64,000 bases of DNA from an uncultured Granulosicoccus sp. (GTDB taxonomy: Bacteria > Pseudomonadota > Gammaproteobacteria > Granulosicoccales > Granulosicoccaceae), in assembly GCA_947499955.1 (NCBI GenBank), contig CANMQI010000011.1, forward strand, positions 62,001 through 126,000, read 5' to 3'. The translations under genes were made by a program, and so were the position numbers. Below the pieces are notes generated by a model. It was not told the origin of the DNA and ran no database searches. It saw only the letters and a program-made list of their open reading frames with translations. Below, one piece after another: positions 45,145 to 53,913 of the stretch. Position 1 is the first letter of the stretch. Every line of letters starts with the position of its first letter.

Positions 45145-45609
45145 ATGGATGCCATCGACCAGCGAATACTCGACCGACTCCAGCAGAATGCCGACGTCAC
45201 CAACCAGGCCCTGGCCGAGCAGATCGGGCTGTCTCCGTCGGCCTGCCTGAAACGCGTCAGGCGACTGCACGAGAGCGGCATCATCGACAGAATCGTGGCC
45301 GTGCTGAACCCGCAAGCCATCGCCGAGAGTCTTTACGTCATCATTGAAGTGACCATGGAGAGGGACAACAAGCGCTTGTACAAACGCTTCGAAGATCGCG
45401 CGATTGCCCGGCCGGAAGTCAAGCAGTGTTATCAGGTCACCGGCGAGATAGATTTCATTCTGGTCGTCTCGGTACCTGACATGCAGGCTTATGATCGCTT
45501 CTGCGATGCCGTACTGTACGCCGACGACAACATGCGCAAATTTCGCACCTTGCTGTCGCGTCGGCGCAGCAAGTTCGATACGTCGACGACGATCGACCCG
45601 AGCGCCTGA
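45145..45609 (+). CDS. Lrp/AsnC-family transcriptional regulator
   Basis: Regulator of 154 residues. HTH at residues 3-55 (MDAIDQRILDRLQQNADVTN, LAEQIGLSPSACLKRVRRL) and a C-terminal RAM domain (about 65-145, with PEVKQCYQVTGEIDFILVV) that binds an amino acid and forms the oligomer. It starts 158 bases from the divergent Gate-domain protein gene, the likely target. ATG at 45145 matches the family start. Confidence 0.93.
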   Translation: MDAIDQRILDRLQQNADVTNQALAEQIGLSPSACLKRVRRLHESGIIDRIVAVLNPQAIAESLYVIIEVTMERDNKRLYKRFEDRAIARPEVKQCYQVTGEIDFILVVSVPDMQAYDRFCDAVLYADDNMRKFRTLLSRRRSKFDTSTTIDPSA

Positions 45610-45699
45610 TCGCCACCCTCATCCTTCCGCAAACCGACGCCACGGCGCGCAGTACGTCTGCGGCGTGGCGCGGCTTCGCCAGGGATGAACCGGTGGGGT

Positions 45700-47088
45700 C
45701 TACTTCATTCCCATGCCACCCATACCGCCCATTCCACCCATACCCGGTGGCATCTTGCCCTGCATGGCGCGCATCATCTTGGCCATGCCGCCCTTGCTCA
45801 TCTTCTTCATGGTGCGGGCCATCTGCTGATGCTGCTTGAGCAGACGGTTGAGATCCTGTACCTGCAGGCCGGCACCCATGGCAATGCGCTTCTTGCGTGA
45901 GCCCTTGAGAATGGCCGGGTACTTGCGCTCCTGCTCGGTCATGGAATTGACCAGCGCAATCATGTGAATGAACTGCTTGTCGTCGATCTTCTTCTTCATG
46001 GCATCGGGCACATCACCCATGCCGGGCATCTTGTCCATCAGCGCCGCCATGCCGCCCATGTTTGCCATCTGTTCGAGCTGATCCTTCAGATCGTTAAGGT
46101 CGAAGTTCTTGCCCTTGCGCATCTTGTTGGCAAACTTCTCGGCCTTGTCGTGATCGACCTTGGCCGTGACCTCTTCCACCAGACTGACCACATCGCCCAT
46201 GCCCAGGATGCGCGAGGCAATCCGGTCGGGGTGAAAGGTCTCCAGCGCATCGGTCTTTTCACCGGCACCGATGAACTTGATGGGCTTGCCAGTGATGACC
46301 CGTACCGACAGCGCGGCACCACCACGGGCATCACCGTCGGTCTTGGTCAGGACCACACCGGTCAGTGGCAGTGCTTCACCGAAGGCGGCGGCTGTATTGG
46401 CGGCATCCTGACCGGTCATGCTGTCGACCACGAACAGGGTCTCGACCGGCTTGATGGCGTTATGCAGATTCTGGATTTCTGCCATCATTTCCTGATCGAT
46501 GGCCAGACGACCCGCGGTATCGACCAGCAGCACATCCACCAGCTGCTTGCGGGCGGCATCCAGTGCAGCGCGCGCAATGTCCACCGGCGACTGGTCTATC
46601 GAGCTGGCAAAGAAGATGGCACCGACAGACTCTGCCAGCGTCTCCAGCTGCTTGATGGCAGCCGGACGGTAGACGTCACAGCTGACCACCATGACCTTCT
46701 TCTTGTCGCGTTCCTTCAACAGGCGCGCCAGTTTGCCGACCGTGGTGGTCTTGCCCGCACCCTGCAGGCCCGCCATCAGCACAACGGCCGGTGGCTGGGT
46801 CGCCAGGTTCAACGGTTCCGCGTTGTCGCCCATGATGGCCACCAACTCGTCGTTGACGACCTTGATGAAGGCTTGCCCCGGGGACAGACTGCCGATGACT
46901 TCCTGGCCCATGGCCTTGTCGCGCACCGAGTCGATCAGCTGCTTGACCACTGGCAGCGCCACATCGGCTTCCAGCAACGCCAGACGAACCTCGCGCAGCG
47001 TATCCTTGATGTTGTCTTCGGACAGGCGCCCCTGGCCCCGAAGATTCTTGATCGTACGGCCTAGGCGCTCACTGAGATTGTCGAACAT
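45700..47088 (-). CDS. ffh: Signal recognition particle protein Ffh
   Basis: GTPase subunit of the signal recognition particle, 462 residues, which binds signal sequences of membrane proteins and hands ribosomes to FtsY. The N domain comes first, then the G domain with GLQGAGKTTTVGKLA, DVYRPAAIKQL, DTAGRLA and TKTDGDARGG, then the Met-rich M domain with RKKRIAMGAGL that binds 4.5S RNA. The end is a flexible Gly-Met tail (MGGMGGMGGMGMK). It is divergent from ypjD and the CorC-like gene, as in E. coli and many relatives. GACAGGACCGAAC precedes the ATG. Confidence 0.98.
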   Translation of the reverse strand: MFDNLSERLGRTIKNLRGQGRLSEDNIKDTLREVRLALLEADVALPVVKQLIDSVRDKAMGQEVIGSLSPGQAFIKVVNDELVAIMGDNAEPLNLATQPPAVVLMAGLQGAGKTTTVGKLARLLKERDKKKVMVVSCDVYRPAAIKQLETLAESVGAIFFASSIDQSPVDIARAALDAARKQLVDVLLVDTAGRLAIDQEMMAEIQNLHNAIKPVETLFVVDSMTGQDAANTAAAFGEALPLTGVVLTKTDGDARGGAALSVRVITGKPIKFIGAGEKTDALETFHPDRIASRILGMGDVVSLVEEVTAKVDHDKAEKFANKMRKGKNFDLNDLKDQLEQMANMGGMAALMDKMPGMGDVPDAMKKKIDDKQFIHMIALVNSMTEQERKYPAILKGSRKKRIAMGAGLQVQDLNRLLKQHQQMARTMKKMSKGGMAKMMRAMQGKMPPGMGGMGGMGGMGMK

Positions 47089-47188
47089 GTTCGGTCCTGT
47101 CTCGTGTTGAGTTAGTGTCGGTGGTCACACGGGCAAACGCCGGCCGCCGACTGGTTTTCCACAGTATACGGGAGCCTGCGGCGGGCTT

Positions 47189-47920
47189 TCACGCGTTGGT
47201 AATGGTCTTCTGCGTCTGGCCACCGACTTGTTTGTCCAGCGACACCCGTGATCCATCGTCCGAACCGGCGGAATGGGCGCGGCCATTGCGATAACGGACA
47301 CGTTTCGGGCGTCCCATGGTCAGGCCTTCCATGCAATGTTCACGCACGATCTCACGCTTCAGAACCGTCAGGCTGGAACCGCGAGGAATGTCCCCGGCAC
47401 CGCCACTGGCCGCGGCATCGCGCCGCAGCGCCTCCTCGGCCTCGCGGCGCTCCCGGTCGATCTTGCGAGCGCGTTCCAGTACAGCCAGCGCAAACCCGAC
47501 ACGGTAGTCAAAACTGGCAGAACGCCCCGGTGGCACGGCGCCGTCGCGCTTGCGCTCCTTCAACGAGCGTTCCATGACGTCGGTCAGGTAACCATAGGTC
47601 AAGGAGGCCACTTCGGCGTCGATGCTGAAACCACGGAACTCGATGGTGCGCCCCTTCACACAGATGCAGTCGTGCAGCAGGGCCACCGCCGAACCCAGCA
47701 CGCCCACATAGCTGGGTACCGCACGAAAATCCTTGCCGATGGAGCTGGCCCCGAACTCCGAGGTTTCCAGATCCGCCTCGGTGATGCCGAACTTCGCCAT
47801 CAGGGACTGGCAGCGGCGCATGGCAATCTCAGCCTCATGCGGGCTGGATTCACTCTCCCGGCCCATGGCGTAGAGCTTGCGTATGCGCTCCAGCAGTTTT
47901 TCGCGATCGGCTTTTTCCAT
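47189..47920 (-). CDS. DUF2786 domain protein
   Basis: Protein of 243 residues with an N-terminal DUF2786 domain (about 5-50: LERIRKLYAMGRESESSPHE, then AEIAMRRCQSLMAKFGITEA). It continues with an alpha/beta region (65-140) that resembles the adjacent DUF7168-type domain often joined to it, and a charged C-terminal tail that looks disordered. Members occur in chromosomes, phages and plasmids, and no function is established. It lies upstream of ffh on the same strand, separated by 100 bases. Confidence 0.85.
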   Translation of the reverse strand: MEKADREKLLERIRKLYAMGRESESSPHEAEIAMRRCQSLMAKFGITEADLETSEFGASSIGKDFRAVPSYVGVLGSAVALLHDCICVKGRTIEFRGFSIDAEVASLTYGYLTDVMERSLKERKRDGAVPPGRSASFDYRVGFALAVLERARKIDRERREAEEALRRDAAASGGAGDIPRGSSLTVLKREIVREHCMEGLTMGRPKRVRYRNGRAHSAGSDDGSRVSLDKQVGGQTQKTITNA

Positions 47921-48091
47921 ACCTGCAGCATACCGACCATAAGCGGTTTCTGCGTTACCTGCCGCCTACAAAGTTACCTCCCGAGTACGTTTACCGGCAG
48001 GTGCTGGCGGTCGTGACTGCGTGTTATTCTTCCTCTATCTTCAATGCAGGTACACACCTGCCGCATCGAGCTGAGGCAACAGGCGATCACC

Positions 48092-48949
48092 GTGAGCTAC
48101 ATCATCCCACTGATTGCAGTCGCGCTCTACAGCCTCGCCAGCGCACTGCTGTCGCGTTCTCTGGCCGATCAGGGCCCCCGATTCGGCCAGATGGTCACGC
48201 CCCACGGCTCGAATCACGCGGTCAGCACGCACAGCATGGCCGGACGAGGCTCGCGACGCAGGAAGACACTGGCTCTGGCCTTTGCTGCCGCTCTTTTGCA
48301 TGGCTGGGTTGTCTATCGGCAAAGCGGCCTGCCGGCCGACCTGTCGCTGCCACTGCTCACAGCCATCGCTGCCACAACCTTGACGATCGTGCTGTTGCAT
48401 ATCCTGTTGTGCCTCAAACAGCCGGCCGACTATCTGGGTATCGCGGTCTACCCACTGGCGGCCATTTCACTGATTACCAGCCATGCCTCCGGAGGTGGAA
48501 CTCCAATCGAGGGTAATGCCGTGCAGATTCACGTATTTCTGTCACTGGTGTCCTACGCCATGCTGGCCCTGGCGGCCGCGCAGGCTGTCCTGGTGTCCAT
48601 CCAGATACATTTCCTGTCCCGACACAAGCCGGGCGGCTTCATGCGGGCGCTACCGCCACTGGATTCCACCGAAGAGCTACTGTTTATCCTGTTCAGCACC
48701 GGTTTCGTGCTGTTGACGCTGAGCCTGGCCAGTGGATTTTTCTTCCTCGAAGACATGTTCGCCCAGCACCTGGTACACAAAACGGTACTATCGTGCATAG
48801 CCTGGGGAATTTTCGGCATATTACTGTTTGGTCGCTGGCAGTTCGGCTGGCGCGGGAAAAAAGCGGTGCACTGGACGCTGGCAGGCTTTGCGACGCTGGT
48901 ACTTGCCTACTTTGGCAGCAAAGTGGTGCTTGAGGTCGTGCTGCGCTAG
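48092..48949 (+). CDS. ypjD: Inner membrane protein YpjD (CcsA-like cytochrome assembly domain)
   Basis: Integral membrane protein of about 285 residues with eight or so membrane segments and a C-terminal CcsA/CcmC-like domain: HVFLSLVSYAMLALAAAQAV carries the first haem-pocket-like His, and MFAQHLVHKTVLSCIAWGIF and HWTLAGFATLVLAYFGSKVV complete it. It lacks the tryptophan-rich WWD segment of true cytochrome c assembly proteins, as is usual for YpjD. The frame also opens with ATG at 48044; I prefer GTG at 48092 because it begins directly at the first membrane segment. Gene order with ffh and the CorC-like gene is conserved. Confidence 0.87.
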   Translation: MSYIIPLIAVALYSLASALLSRSLADQGPRFGQMVTPHGSNHAVSTHSMAGRGSRRRKTLALAFAAALLHGWVVYRQSGLPADLSLPLLTAIAATTLTIVLLHILLCLKQPADYLGIAVYPLAAISLITSHASGGGTPIEGNAVQIHVFLSLVSYAMLALAAAQAVLVSIQIHFLSRHKPGGFMRALPPLDSTEELLFILFSTGFVLLTLSLASGFFFLEDMFAQHLVHKTVLSCIAWGIFGILLFGRWQFGWRGKKAVHWTLAGFATLVLAYFGSKVVLEVVLR

Positions 48950-49060
48950 CGTGCCAGACTGCACGCCTTTGGTGTTACAAGCCACTAAGTTGTACTCTGT
49001 GTATTCAAAACGGCTTACTCGTTGCTATAGTGCAAGCATCGACAAGCAAAAGCAGGCCAG

Positions 49061-50371
49061 TTGTTCTTGAACAGCATACCCATCAGCGCACTGGTATCCA
49101 TACTGGTCTTGCTGGTAATCATCTCAGGTTTCTTCTCGGGGTCTGAGACGGCACTGATGTCTCTCAATCGTTACCGGTTGCGTCATCAGGCCAACAATGG
49201 GCACAAGGCTGCCCAACGAACCGCCAAACTACTGGAAAAACCGGACAGGCTCATCAGCCTGATTCTGCTTGGCAACAACTTCGTCAATATTCTCGCCTCT
49301 GCCATTGCCACCGTGATTGCATTGCGTCTCATGGGCGAAGCCGGCATTGCGGTGGCCACCGGCCTGTTGACCATCATCATCCTGGTCTTCGCCGAAGTGA
49401 CCCCGAAGACCTTCGCCACGCGCCGTTCCGAACAGTTCGCCTTCATCGCCTCTGCCGTCTATGGCCCACTGATGATCGCAACCTATCCCCTGGTAGCCAT
49501 CACCAACTGGTTCAGCACCATGATCCTCAAACTGCTGAAAACCGATGCCGTCAGTGATGATGAGCATCTGTCCAGTGAAGAACTGCGAACCGTCCTCAGC
49601 GACACGGCCGGCATGATTCCACAGCGCCACCGCGAAATGCTGGTCAACATCCTCGACCTGGGTACGGTGTCGGTCAACGACATCATGGTGCCGCGTAACG
49701 AGGTGGTCGGTGTGGACCTGGCAGCCCCCTGGGATGAAGTCCTGCACCAACTGAGTGTCAGTACCCACAGCCGCCTGCTCATGTACCGCGAGAGCATCGA
49801 CAATGTCGTCGGCTTTCTGTATCTGCGCAATCTGCTCGATGCGCTGCGCACCGGCAAGATCACTCGACAATATGTCGAAAGTGTCATCCGTGATCCCTAC
49901 TACGTCCCAGAAGGCACAACGCTGACCGTGCAGTTGCTGAACTTCCAGAGAGAAAAGCGCCGCATGGGTCTGGTCGTGGACGAATACGGTGACATCCAGG
50001 GCATGCTGACTCTGGAAGACATTCTGGAAGAGATCGTGGGCGAGTTCGATAACGACCCCCATATCTCGCCGCCAGAAATCCGTCCGCAACCCGATGGCAG
50101 TTTCATTGTCGACGGCACGACTCAGGTCAGAAACCTGAATCGCTCACTCAACTGGTCACTCCCGTCGGAAGGCCCGAAAACGCTCAACGGCATCGTGGTA
50201 GAGCACTTCGAGAACTTCCCGCCACAAGGGGCGGTGTTCACGCTCAACGGGCATCCCATGACCATCCTCGCCGTGGAAGACAACAAGGTGCAGCAGGTAC
50301 GCATCGATCCGGCTCTGGAAGATGAGAGCGACGAGGAGGCCCGCAATTCGCGGGCGGCAGCGGGTAACTGA
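49061..50371 (+). CDS. CNNM/CorC-like (HlyC/CorC family) transporter or regulator
   Basis: Membrane protein of 436 residues with three domains: an N-terminal CNNM (DUF21) membrane domain of four segments (1-190, with SGFFSGSETALMSLNRYRLR and FAEVTPKTFATR), a CBS pair (about 200-330, IMVPRNEVVGVDL and RMGLVVDEYGDIQGMLTLED) and a C-terminal CorC/HlyC domain (345-425). It corresponds in place and layout to E. coli YfjD. Relatives handle Mg2+ efflux, Co2+ or polyamines; the role here is open. The start is unusual: no ATG fits, and TTG at 49061 or 49067 must be used. Confidence 0.93.
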   Translation: MFLNSIPISALVSILVLLVIISGFFSGSETALMSLNRYRLRHQANNGHKAAQRTAKLLEKPDRLISLILLGNNFVNILASAIATVIALRLMGEAGIAVATGLLTIIILVFAEVTPKTFATRRSEQFAFIASAVYGPLMIATYPLVAITNWFSTMILKLLKTDAVSDDEHLSSEELRTVLSDTAGMIPQRHREMLVNILDLGTVSVNDIMVPRNEVVGVDLAAPWDEVLHQLSVSTHSRLLMYRESIDNVVGFLYLRNLLDALRTGKITRQYVESVIRDPYYVPEGTTLTVQLLNFQREKRRMGLVVDEYGDIQGMLTLEDILEEIVGEFDNDPHISPPEIRPQPDGSFIVDGTTQVRNLNRSLNWSLPSEGPKTLNGIVVEHFENFPPQGAVFTLNGHPMTILAVEDNKVQQVRIDPALEDESDEEARNSRAAAGN

Positions 50372-50480
50372 CACCTTCGGCGTGTGAATGTCCAGGGGTT
50401 ACACTGACCCCATGCTGACGATAAGCTGAAGACGTTTCGTTCATCGCTTAAGGCTGGCGTCAGCAAGAGGGTTCAACCTG

Positions 50481-50509
50481 AAGGCTCCTGTAACACGCAC
50501 CGGAGCCTT
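50481..50509 (+). promoter_or_regulatory. Hairpin enclosing the ribosome site of the PepSY gene
   Basis: Perfect 8-base stem AAGGCTCC / GGAGCCTT with a 13-base loop. The right arm contains the GGAG that would serve as Shine-Dalgarno for the ATG at 50515, nine bases further on. When folded, the ribosome site is paired. It could also act as a weak terminator for the gene upstream. Confidence 0.5.
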
Positions 50510-50514
50510 ACCCC

Positions 50515-50790
50515 ATGAAATACAAGACACTGTCATTGTCCGCCATCAGCCTGCTGAGCTCCTTTGCCGCAGTGACTGCCTCTGCCAGCGATCTGTGCAA
50601 CGTCGCAGAAGCCGATCGTCAACCTGTTGAAGCCCTGCAATCCAGGCTCGAATCCGAAGGCTGGGAAGTCAGGAAGATCAAGGTGGACGAAGGCTGCTAC
50701 GAAGCCTATGCCATCAACACGGAAGGGCAGCGGGTAGAAGCCTACTTCAACCCGCAAACGTTCGAACTGATCAGATCCGAAGTCGACTAG
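50515..50790 (+). CDS. Exported PepSY domain protein
   Basis: Small exported protein of 91 residues: signal peptide (about 1-24, AAVTASASD) and one PepSY domain (VEALQSRLESEGWEVRKIKV, then YEAYAINTEGQRVEAYFNP, then FELIRSE). Stand-alone PepSY proteins of this size are regularly encoded beside a cytochrome b561 gene. Here only the tail of such a gene follows. Function of the family is unclear (protease inhibition or metal/redox handling have been proposed). Confidence 0.92.
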   Translation: MKYKTLSLSAISLLSSFAAVTASASDLCNVAEADRQPVEALQSRLESEGWEVRKIKVDEGCYEAYAINTEGQRVEAYFNPQTFELIRSEVD

Positions 50791-50945
50791 ATTTCGGGCC
50801 GCTCGGGAAAGAACAATGGATGCTGGTCATGCTCATCGCACACGTTGCCGGTGTGCTGTACACAAGCCGCCAACACAAGGAGAACCTGGTCAAGGCCATG
50901 GTCACCGGCAGGAAGCACATGGCCGAGCCCGGGGACATCGACTGA
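50790..50945 (+). pseudogene. Cytochrome b561 C-terminal remnant
   Basis: Directly after the PepSY stop, another frame encodes about 51 residues ending in a stop: a hydrophobic stretch LVMLIAHVAGVLYTSRQHKE followed by NLVKAMVTGRKHM. This is the characteristic end of di-haem cytochrome b561 proteins, with the last membrane segment, its His and the NLV-AM-TGRK tail. The preceding three membrane segments and the start codon are missing, so the gene appears to have lost most of its length by deletion, leaving PepSY intact. A tiny translated peptide from ATG 50823 is possible but unlikely to work as a cytochrome. Confidence 0.8.
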
Positions 50946-51129
50946 CCCACTGACAGCGCCTGTCCCACTACGTGGCTCTGCGCAACGAGCGCTCACCTGC
51001 TGCATCGTTAACGGTATCATCGCAGGCTGATACGCCGAGGCCTGTCTCGCCCGCTGGACTCTTCATCGACGGGACTTGCCCTCGGCGACCTACCGCAGAC
51101 AGGCCTGCCTTCAATCCTCGACACAACCG

Positions 51130-51867
51130 ATGCACAGCGATACCTTTTCGATGGATGCCATCGCAACCATCCGCTCCTGCTACAGCCAACGCTTCGGTAT
51201 CCCGAGGCAGCCCGGACTGGTCGAGAGCGCCGTCGCCTCGATTGAATTCGAACCGACAAGCGACAACGAGCTGGCACTGCGGGATCTGAGCACGTTCTCC
51301 CACCTGTGGGTGGTGTTCGTCTTTCACGGCCAGAACTACTCACGTTTCAAACCACTGGTGCAACCACCGCGACTCGGCGGCAAGAAGTCGATGGGCGTTT
51401 ACGCCACAAGAAGCCCCAACCGGCCGAACCCCATCGGACTGAGCGCAGTGGAGCTGCGTGAGGTCAGGTTCGACAAGGACCGTTTTCGAGTCTTTGTCAA
51501 CGGCGGAGATTTTCTGGATGGCACACCCGTACTCGATATCAAACCCTACGTGCCGTTTGTCGATTCCATACCCGAGGCCAGGTCCGACTGGGCGACCCGG
51601 CTCCAGGCGGGTCTCGAGGTGCTCTGGGAGACAGAGGCGCTACAACAGCTCGGTGAAATGGAACCGGACAACACTCTCGTGGAATCCGGTTCACTCGGGC
51701 TGCAAGTGCTGATCGAGCAGGTACTGGCTCAGGATCCGCGACCGGCCTACGAACGCAACAAGGACGGCAAGCCGGGACAATACTGGGGTGTTCTGGTAGG
51801 ACCTGTCGACGTGCAGTTCGAGGTACGCGACGGCAAGGTGATTGTCGTGTCGATCAAACGGGTATGA
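51130..51867 (+). CDS. trmO: tRNA (N6-threonylcarbamoyladenosine(37)-N6)-methyltransferase TrmO
   Basis: TsaA/TrmO protein of 245 residues, which uses S-adenosylmethionine to methylate t6A37 of tRNA. The VirR-like barrel carries the family block SPNRPNPIGLSAVELREV and DGTPVLDIKPYVPFVDS, with LSTFSHLWVVFVFH near the start and a C-terminal domain ending YWGVLVGPVDVQFEV. The frame is open from 51076; ATG 51130 or 51148 (MDAIATIRSC) are the likely starts because the family begins with the I-G-x-I-x-S/T-C-Y type strand seen there. Confidence 0.93.
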   Translation: MHSDTFSMDAIATIRSCYSQRFGIPRQPGLVESAVASIEFEPTSDNELALRDLSTFSHLWVVFVFHGQNYSRFKPLVQPPRLGGKKSMGVYATRSPNRPNPIGLSAVELREVRFDKDRFRVFVNGGDFLDGTPVLDIKPYVPFVDSIPEARSDWATRLQAGLEVLWETEALQQLGEMEPDNTLVESGSLGLQVLIEQVLAQDPRPAYERNKDGKPGQYWGVLVGPVDVQFEVRDGKVIVVSIKRV

Positions 51868-51895
51868 ATCATCGACTCGCATCTGCCTGTCGATT

Positions 51896-52948
51896 CTATT
51901 TTTCATCGACCACGATGTTGGTACCGCTGTCTCCAGCCAGTAGACGCACCAGATGAAACACCGCCAGTGGGTCTTCGCCGTACTTTGCAACTATGGCCGC
52001 GAATGCCTGCTTTGCTGTCGGATCATTGCTTTCCAGCTTGTCGTAAGCAGCGTTGTAGGCCACGATAACCGAACTGTGCATCTGTTCCCGGGCCAATGGT
52101 TCGAACACCTTCAACCCCGTCGTCTTGCCTTTCAGGATGAGAGTACCCACCGGACGGCCTGAAAAATCGGCAATGCTGTCCATGACGGTCGAGCTGGTGC
52201 AGATTCTCGTGCCCAGATGCTTGTTGACGCTTTCCAGCCTGGCAGCAGTATTTACCGCGTCGCCATAGGCGGTGTAGTTGAAGAACATCTCGCCACCGAA
52301 GTTCCCCACCGTTGCAGCCCCTTTGTGCACCCCTATCCGGGTGATACCAAGCAGAATGCCCTCCTCCGCCTTCTGCCGGCGGAATGCTTCGGAGAAGGTA
52401 TCGATTTCCAGCGCGCAGGCCAGACCACTGGCAGCCTGATCAGGCTGCTCCACCGGCGCACCGAAAATGACATGCAGCGCATCACCGACGATCTTGTCCG
52501 TGGTTCCACCGTGACGAAAGACAATCTGCGTCATGTTATCCAGATATTCGTTCAACAGGGGCACAGTGACCGAGGGGTCATGCGTTTCTACCAGGGCGGT
52601 AAAATCGGCTATATCGGTGAACAGAAATGTCAGTTCACGCCGCTCGCCTTCCAGGCCGAGAAAATTCCGATCAAGGACCAGCTGTTCTGCAAGATTAGGC
52701 GAAAAATACCGAGACAATGTCGCCATTGCCAATTCTGCTGAATTTCTTAGTCGACGCAATTCTGCATCATTGCGGTCACTGACTCGCATCAGTCGTCGCG
52801 TCACCTTGAACAGCTTGCAGTATTCATTCAGAAGTGATTCTACGGCTCTGCGGCTTTCCTGCTCATCAACAGCACCCGGCTGTGCAAGCCACGCCTTTGC
52901 AGCTGCTATCGTCTTTTCTTCCTGAATGAAAAGGTCCTTGGCAGGCAT
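51896..52948 (-). CDS. Class III adenylate cyclase coupled to the Sia switch
   Basis: Cytosolic cyclase of 350 residues. An N-terminal region of about 100 residues contains a helical signalling stalk (LLNEYCKLFKVTRRLMRVSD, then RNDAELRRLRNSAELAM). The catalytic domain follows with the metal-binding Asp112 (LFTDIADFT) and Asp156 (KIVGDALHVIFG), Lys152 and Thr226 at the purine-specificity positions, and Asn233 and Arg237 (AVNTAARLE) for the transition state. The Lys/Thr pair is that of class IIIb adenylate cyclases, so the product should be cAMP. The ATG overlaps the siaC stop (TGATG), so the two are made together. It occupies the place that the GGDEF protein SiaD holds in Pseudomonas. A GTG at 52951 is a possible start one codon earlier. 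Confidence 0.92.
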   Translation of the reverse strand: MPAKDLFIQEEKTIAAAKAWLAQPGAVDEQESRRAVESLLNEYCKLFKVTRRLMRVSDRNDAELRRLRNSAELAMATLSRYFSPNLAEQLVLDRNFLGLEGERRELTFLFTDIADFTALVETHDPSVTVPLLNEYLDNMTQIVFRHGGTTDKIVGDALHVIFGAPVEQPDQAASGLACALEIDTFSEAFRRQKAEEGILLGITRIGVHKGAATVGNFGGEMFFNYTAYGDAVNTAARLESVNKHLGTRICTSSTVMDSIADFSGRPVGTLILKGKTTGLKVFEPLAREQMHSSVIVAYNAAYDKLESNDPTAKQAFAAIVAKYGEDPLAVFHLVRLLAGDSGTNIVVDEK

Positions 52949-53334
52949 CACACAACCATCTTTTCCAGTATGAAGTTGGCATCACGCAAATCTTCCCCGA
53001 AATCCTCCCCGAGCTCTTCCATGGTGTTGTCCTCCGGGTCATAGAACCAGTAGACGTCTACCTGGCAACCTCTGGATGCCGCCTCGTCGAGCTTGCCCAT
53101 GAGCAACATGATCGCCTTGGCACTGCTGCTGTTGAAATAGATCAGCTCGAAATCAAAACGACATTGTCCTGACGCCAGTCCTTCAAGATATTCATCCAGT
53201 GCGTCAAACAGGGGATTATAGAAACTGCTGACATCCTCCGGATAGGATTCTCCAACCAGCCGGAATCGATTATCGGAAAAATTGAACGATACTTGCGGAG
53301 TTCTGACGGTAGCAGGAAGTTCAAGAGCATCCAT
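52948..53334 (-). CDS. siaC: SiaC-type regulatory phosphoprotein
   Basis: Small protein of 128 residues matching the SiaC (DUF1987) family, an anti-sigma-antagonist-like switch element. The N-terminal TVRTPQVSFNFSDNRFRLVG, SYPEDVSSFYNPLFDALDEY and FDFELIYFNSSSAKAIMLLM are the family blocks. The site phosphorylated in Pseudomonas (a Thr/Ser after Y-x-N) corresponds to Ser69-Ser71 here. By analogy, SiaB phosphorylates it, SiaA dephosphorylates it, and only the unphosphorylated form binds and activates the cyclase. Its stop overlaps the cyclase start. It begins 15 bases after the siaB stop. Confidence 0.92.
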   Translation of the reverse strand: MDALELPATVRTPQVSFNFSDNRFRLVGESYPEDVSSFYNPLFDALDEYLEGLASGQCRFDFELIYFNSSSAKAIMLLMGKLDEAASRGCQVDVYWFYDPEDNTMEELGEDFGEDLRDANFILEKMVV

Positions 53335-53349
53335 GATGATTACCCACTC

Positions 53350-53913
53350 TCAGATGGTAGCCTTGATTGCGAAAAACGAATATTCATCATCCACCTCCTC
53401 GAACTCGAATTCAATAGGACGGGATGTGCGGCGAGCGATTTCCATGAAACCCACGCCCGCCCCGCAATCGAGCTCATGGCCGTGCCGCAGCTGTGTCTTG
53501 TAGGCAATCTTCAGCTCCTGCGGTGACTTGCCCTGCAAGTCTGTCAGCCTTGCGCGCATGAGCGGCACGTCGGATGCCTCGATGAGATTACCGGAATGAA
53601 TGACAAAGTCTTCACCGACCTGACCGATAGTCAGGATTCCATAGCGGCAATGTGTGCGTGATCTGTCCGCCGAACTCTGGCTGCCAGACGACGTCTGCCG
53701 AGCAGAATAGCGGATAATGTTCTGCATCTGCTCGACAAACACGGCAAAGATACTGCGAGTAGTTCGAGTGTCGACATCTTCACTCTCCAGCTTGTGCTTC
53801 AGGGCCGTACCGATACCGGTGAGAGTATGTTCTGTAATACAGCCGCAATAAGCGAAAGTGATACCTTGAGAGTGCAATTGAGACTGTAATTCATGAAGTT
53901 TCTGGGCTCTCAC
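53350..53913 (-). CDS. siaB: SiaB-family protein kinase
   Basis: Protein of 187 residues of the SiaB (DUF6272) family, a kinase with a GHKL-like fold that phosphorylates SiaC. TFAYCGCITEHTLTGIGTAL, TTRSIFAVFVEQMQNIIRYS (with the N-box-like Glu/Asn) and DCGAGVGFMEIARRTSRPIE (with the G-x-G ATP-lid-like motif) are visible. It heads the siaB - siaC - cyclase operon. The promoter must lie in the 332-base gap towards the divergent small exported protein and siaA; that gap holds a long inverted repeat. Confidence 0.9.
   Translation of the reverse strand: MRAQKLHELQSQLHSQGITFAYCGCITEHTLTGIGTALKHKLESEDVDTRTTRSIFAVFVEQMQNIIRYSARQTSSGSQSSADRSRTHCRYGILTIGQVGEDFVIHSGNLIEASDVPLMRARLTDLQGKSPQELKIAYKTQLRHGHELDCGAGVGFMEIARRTSRPIEFEFEEVDDEYSFFAIKATI

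Noticed and set aside
45639-45672. Hairpin between the Lrp and ffh genes as a terminator
   Set aside because: The arms (CGCCACG.../...CGTGGCG) match only in part and there is no T-run, so it was not listed as a feature.
45964-47064. Open frame of 366 codons on the + strand opposite ffh
   Set aside because: Antisense shadow of the conserved GTPase; its composition (His/Gln/Leu) is typical of a mirrored GC-rich gene.
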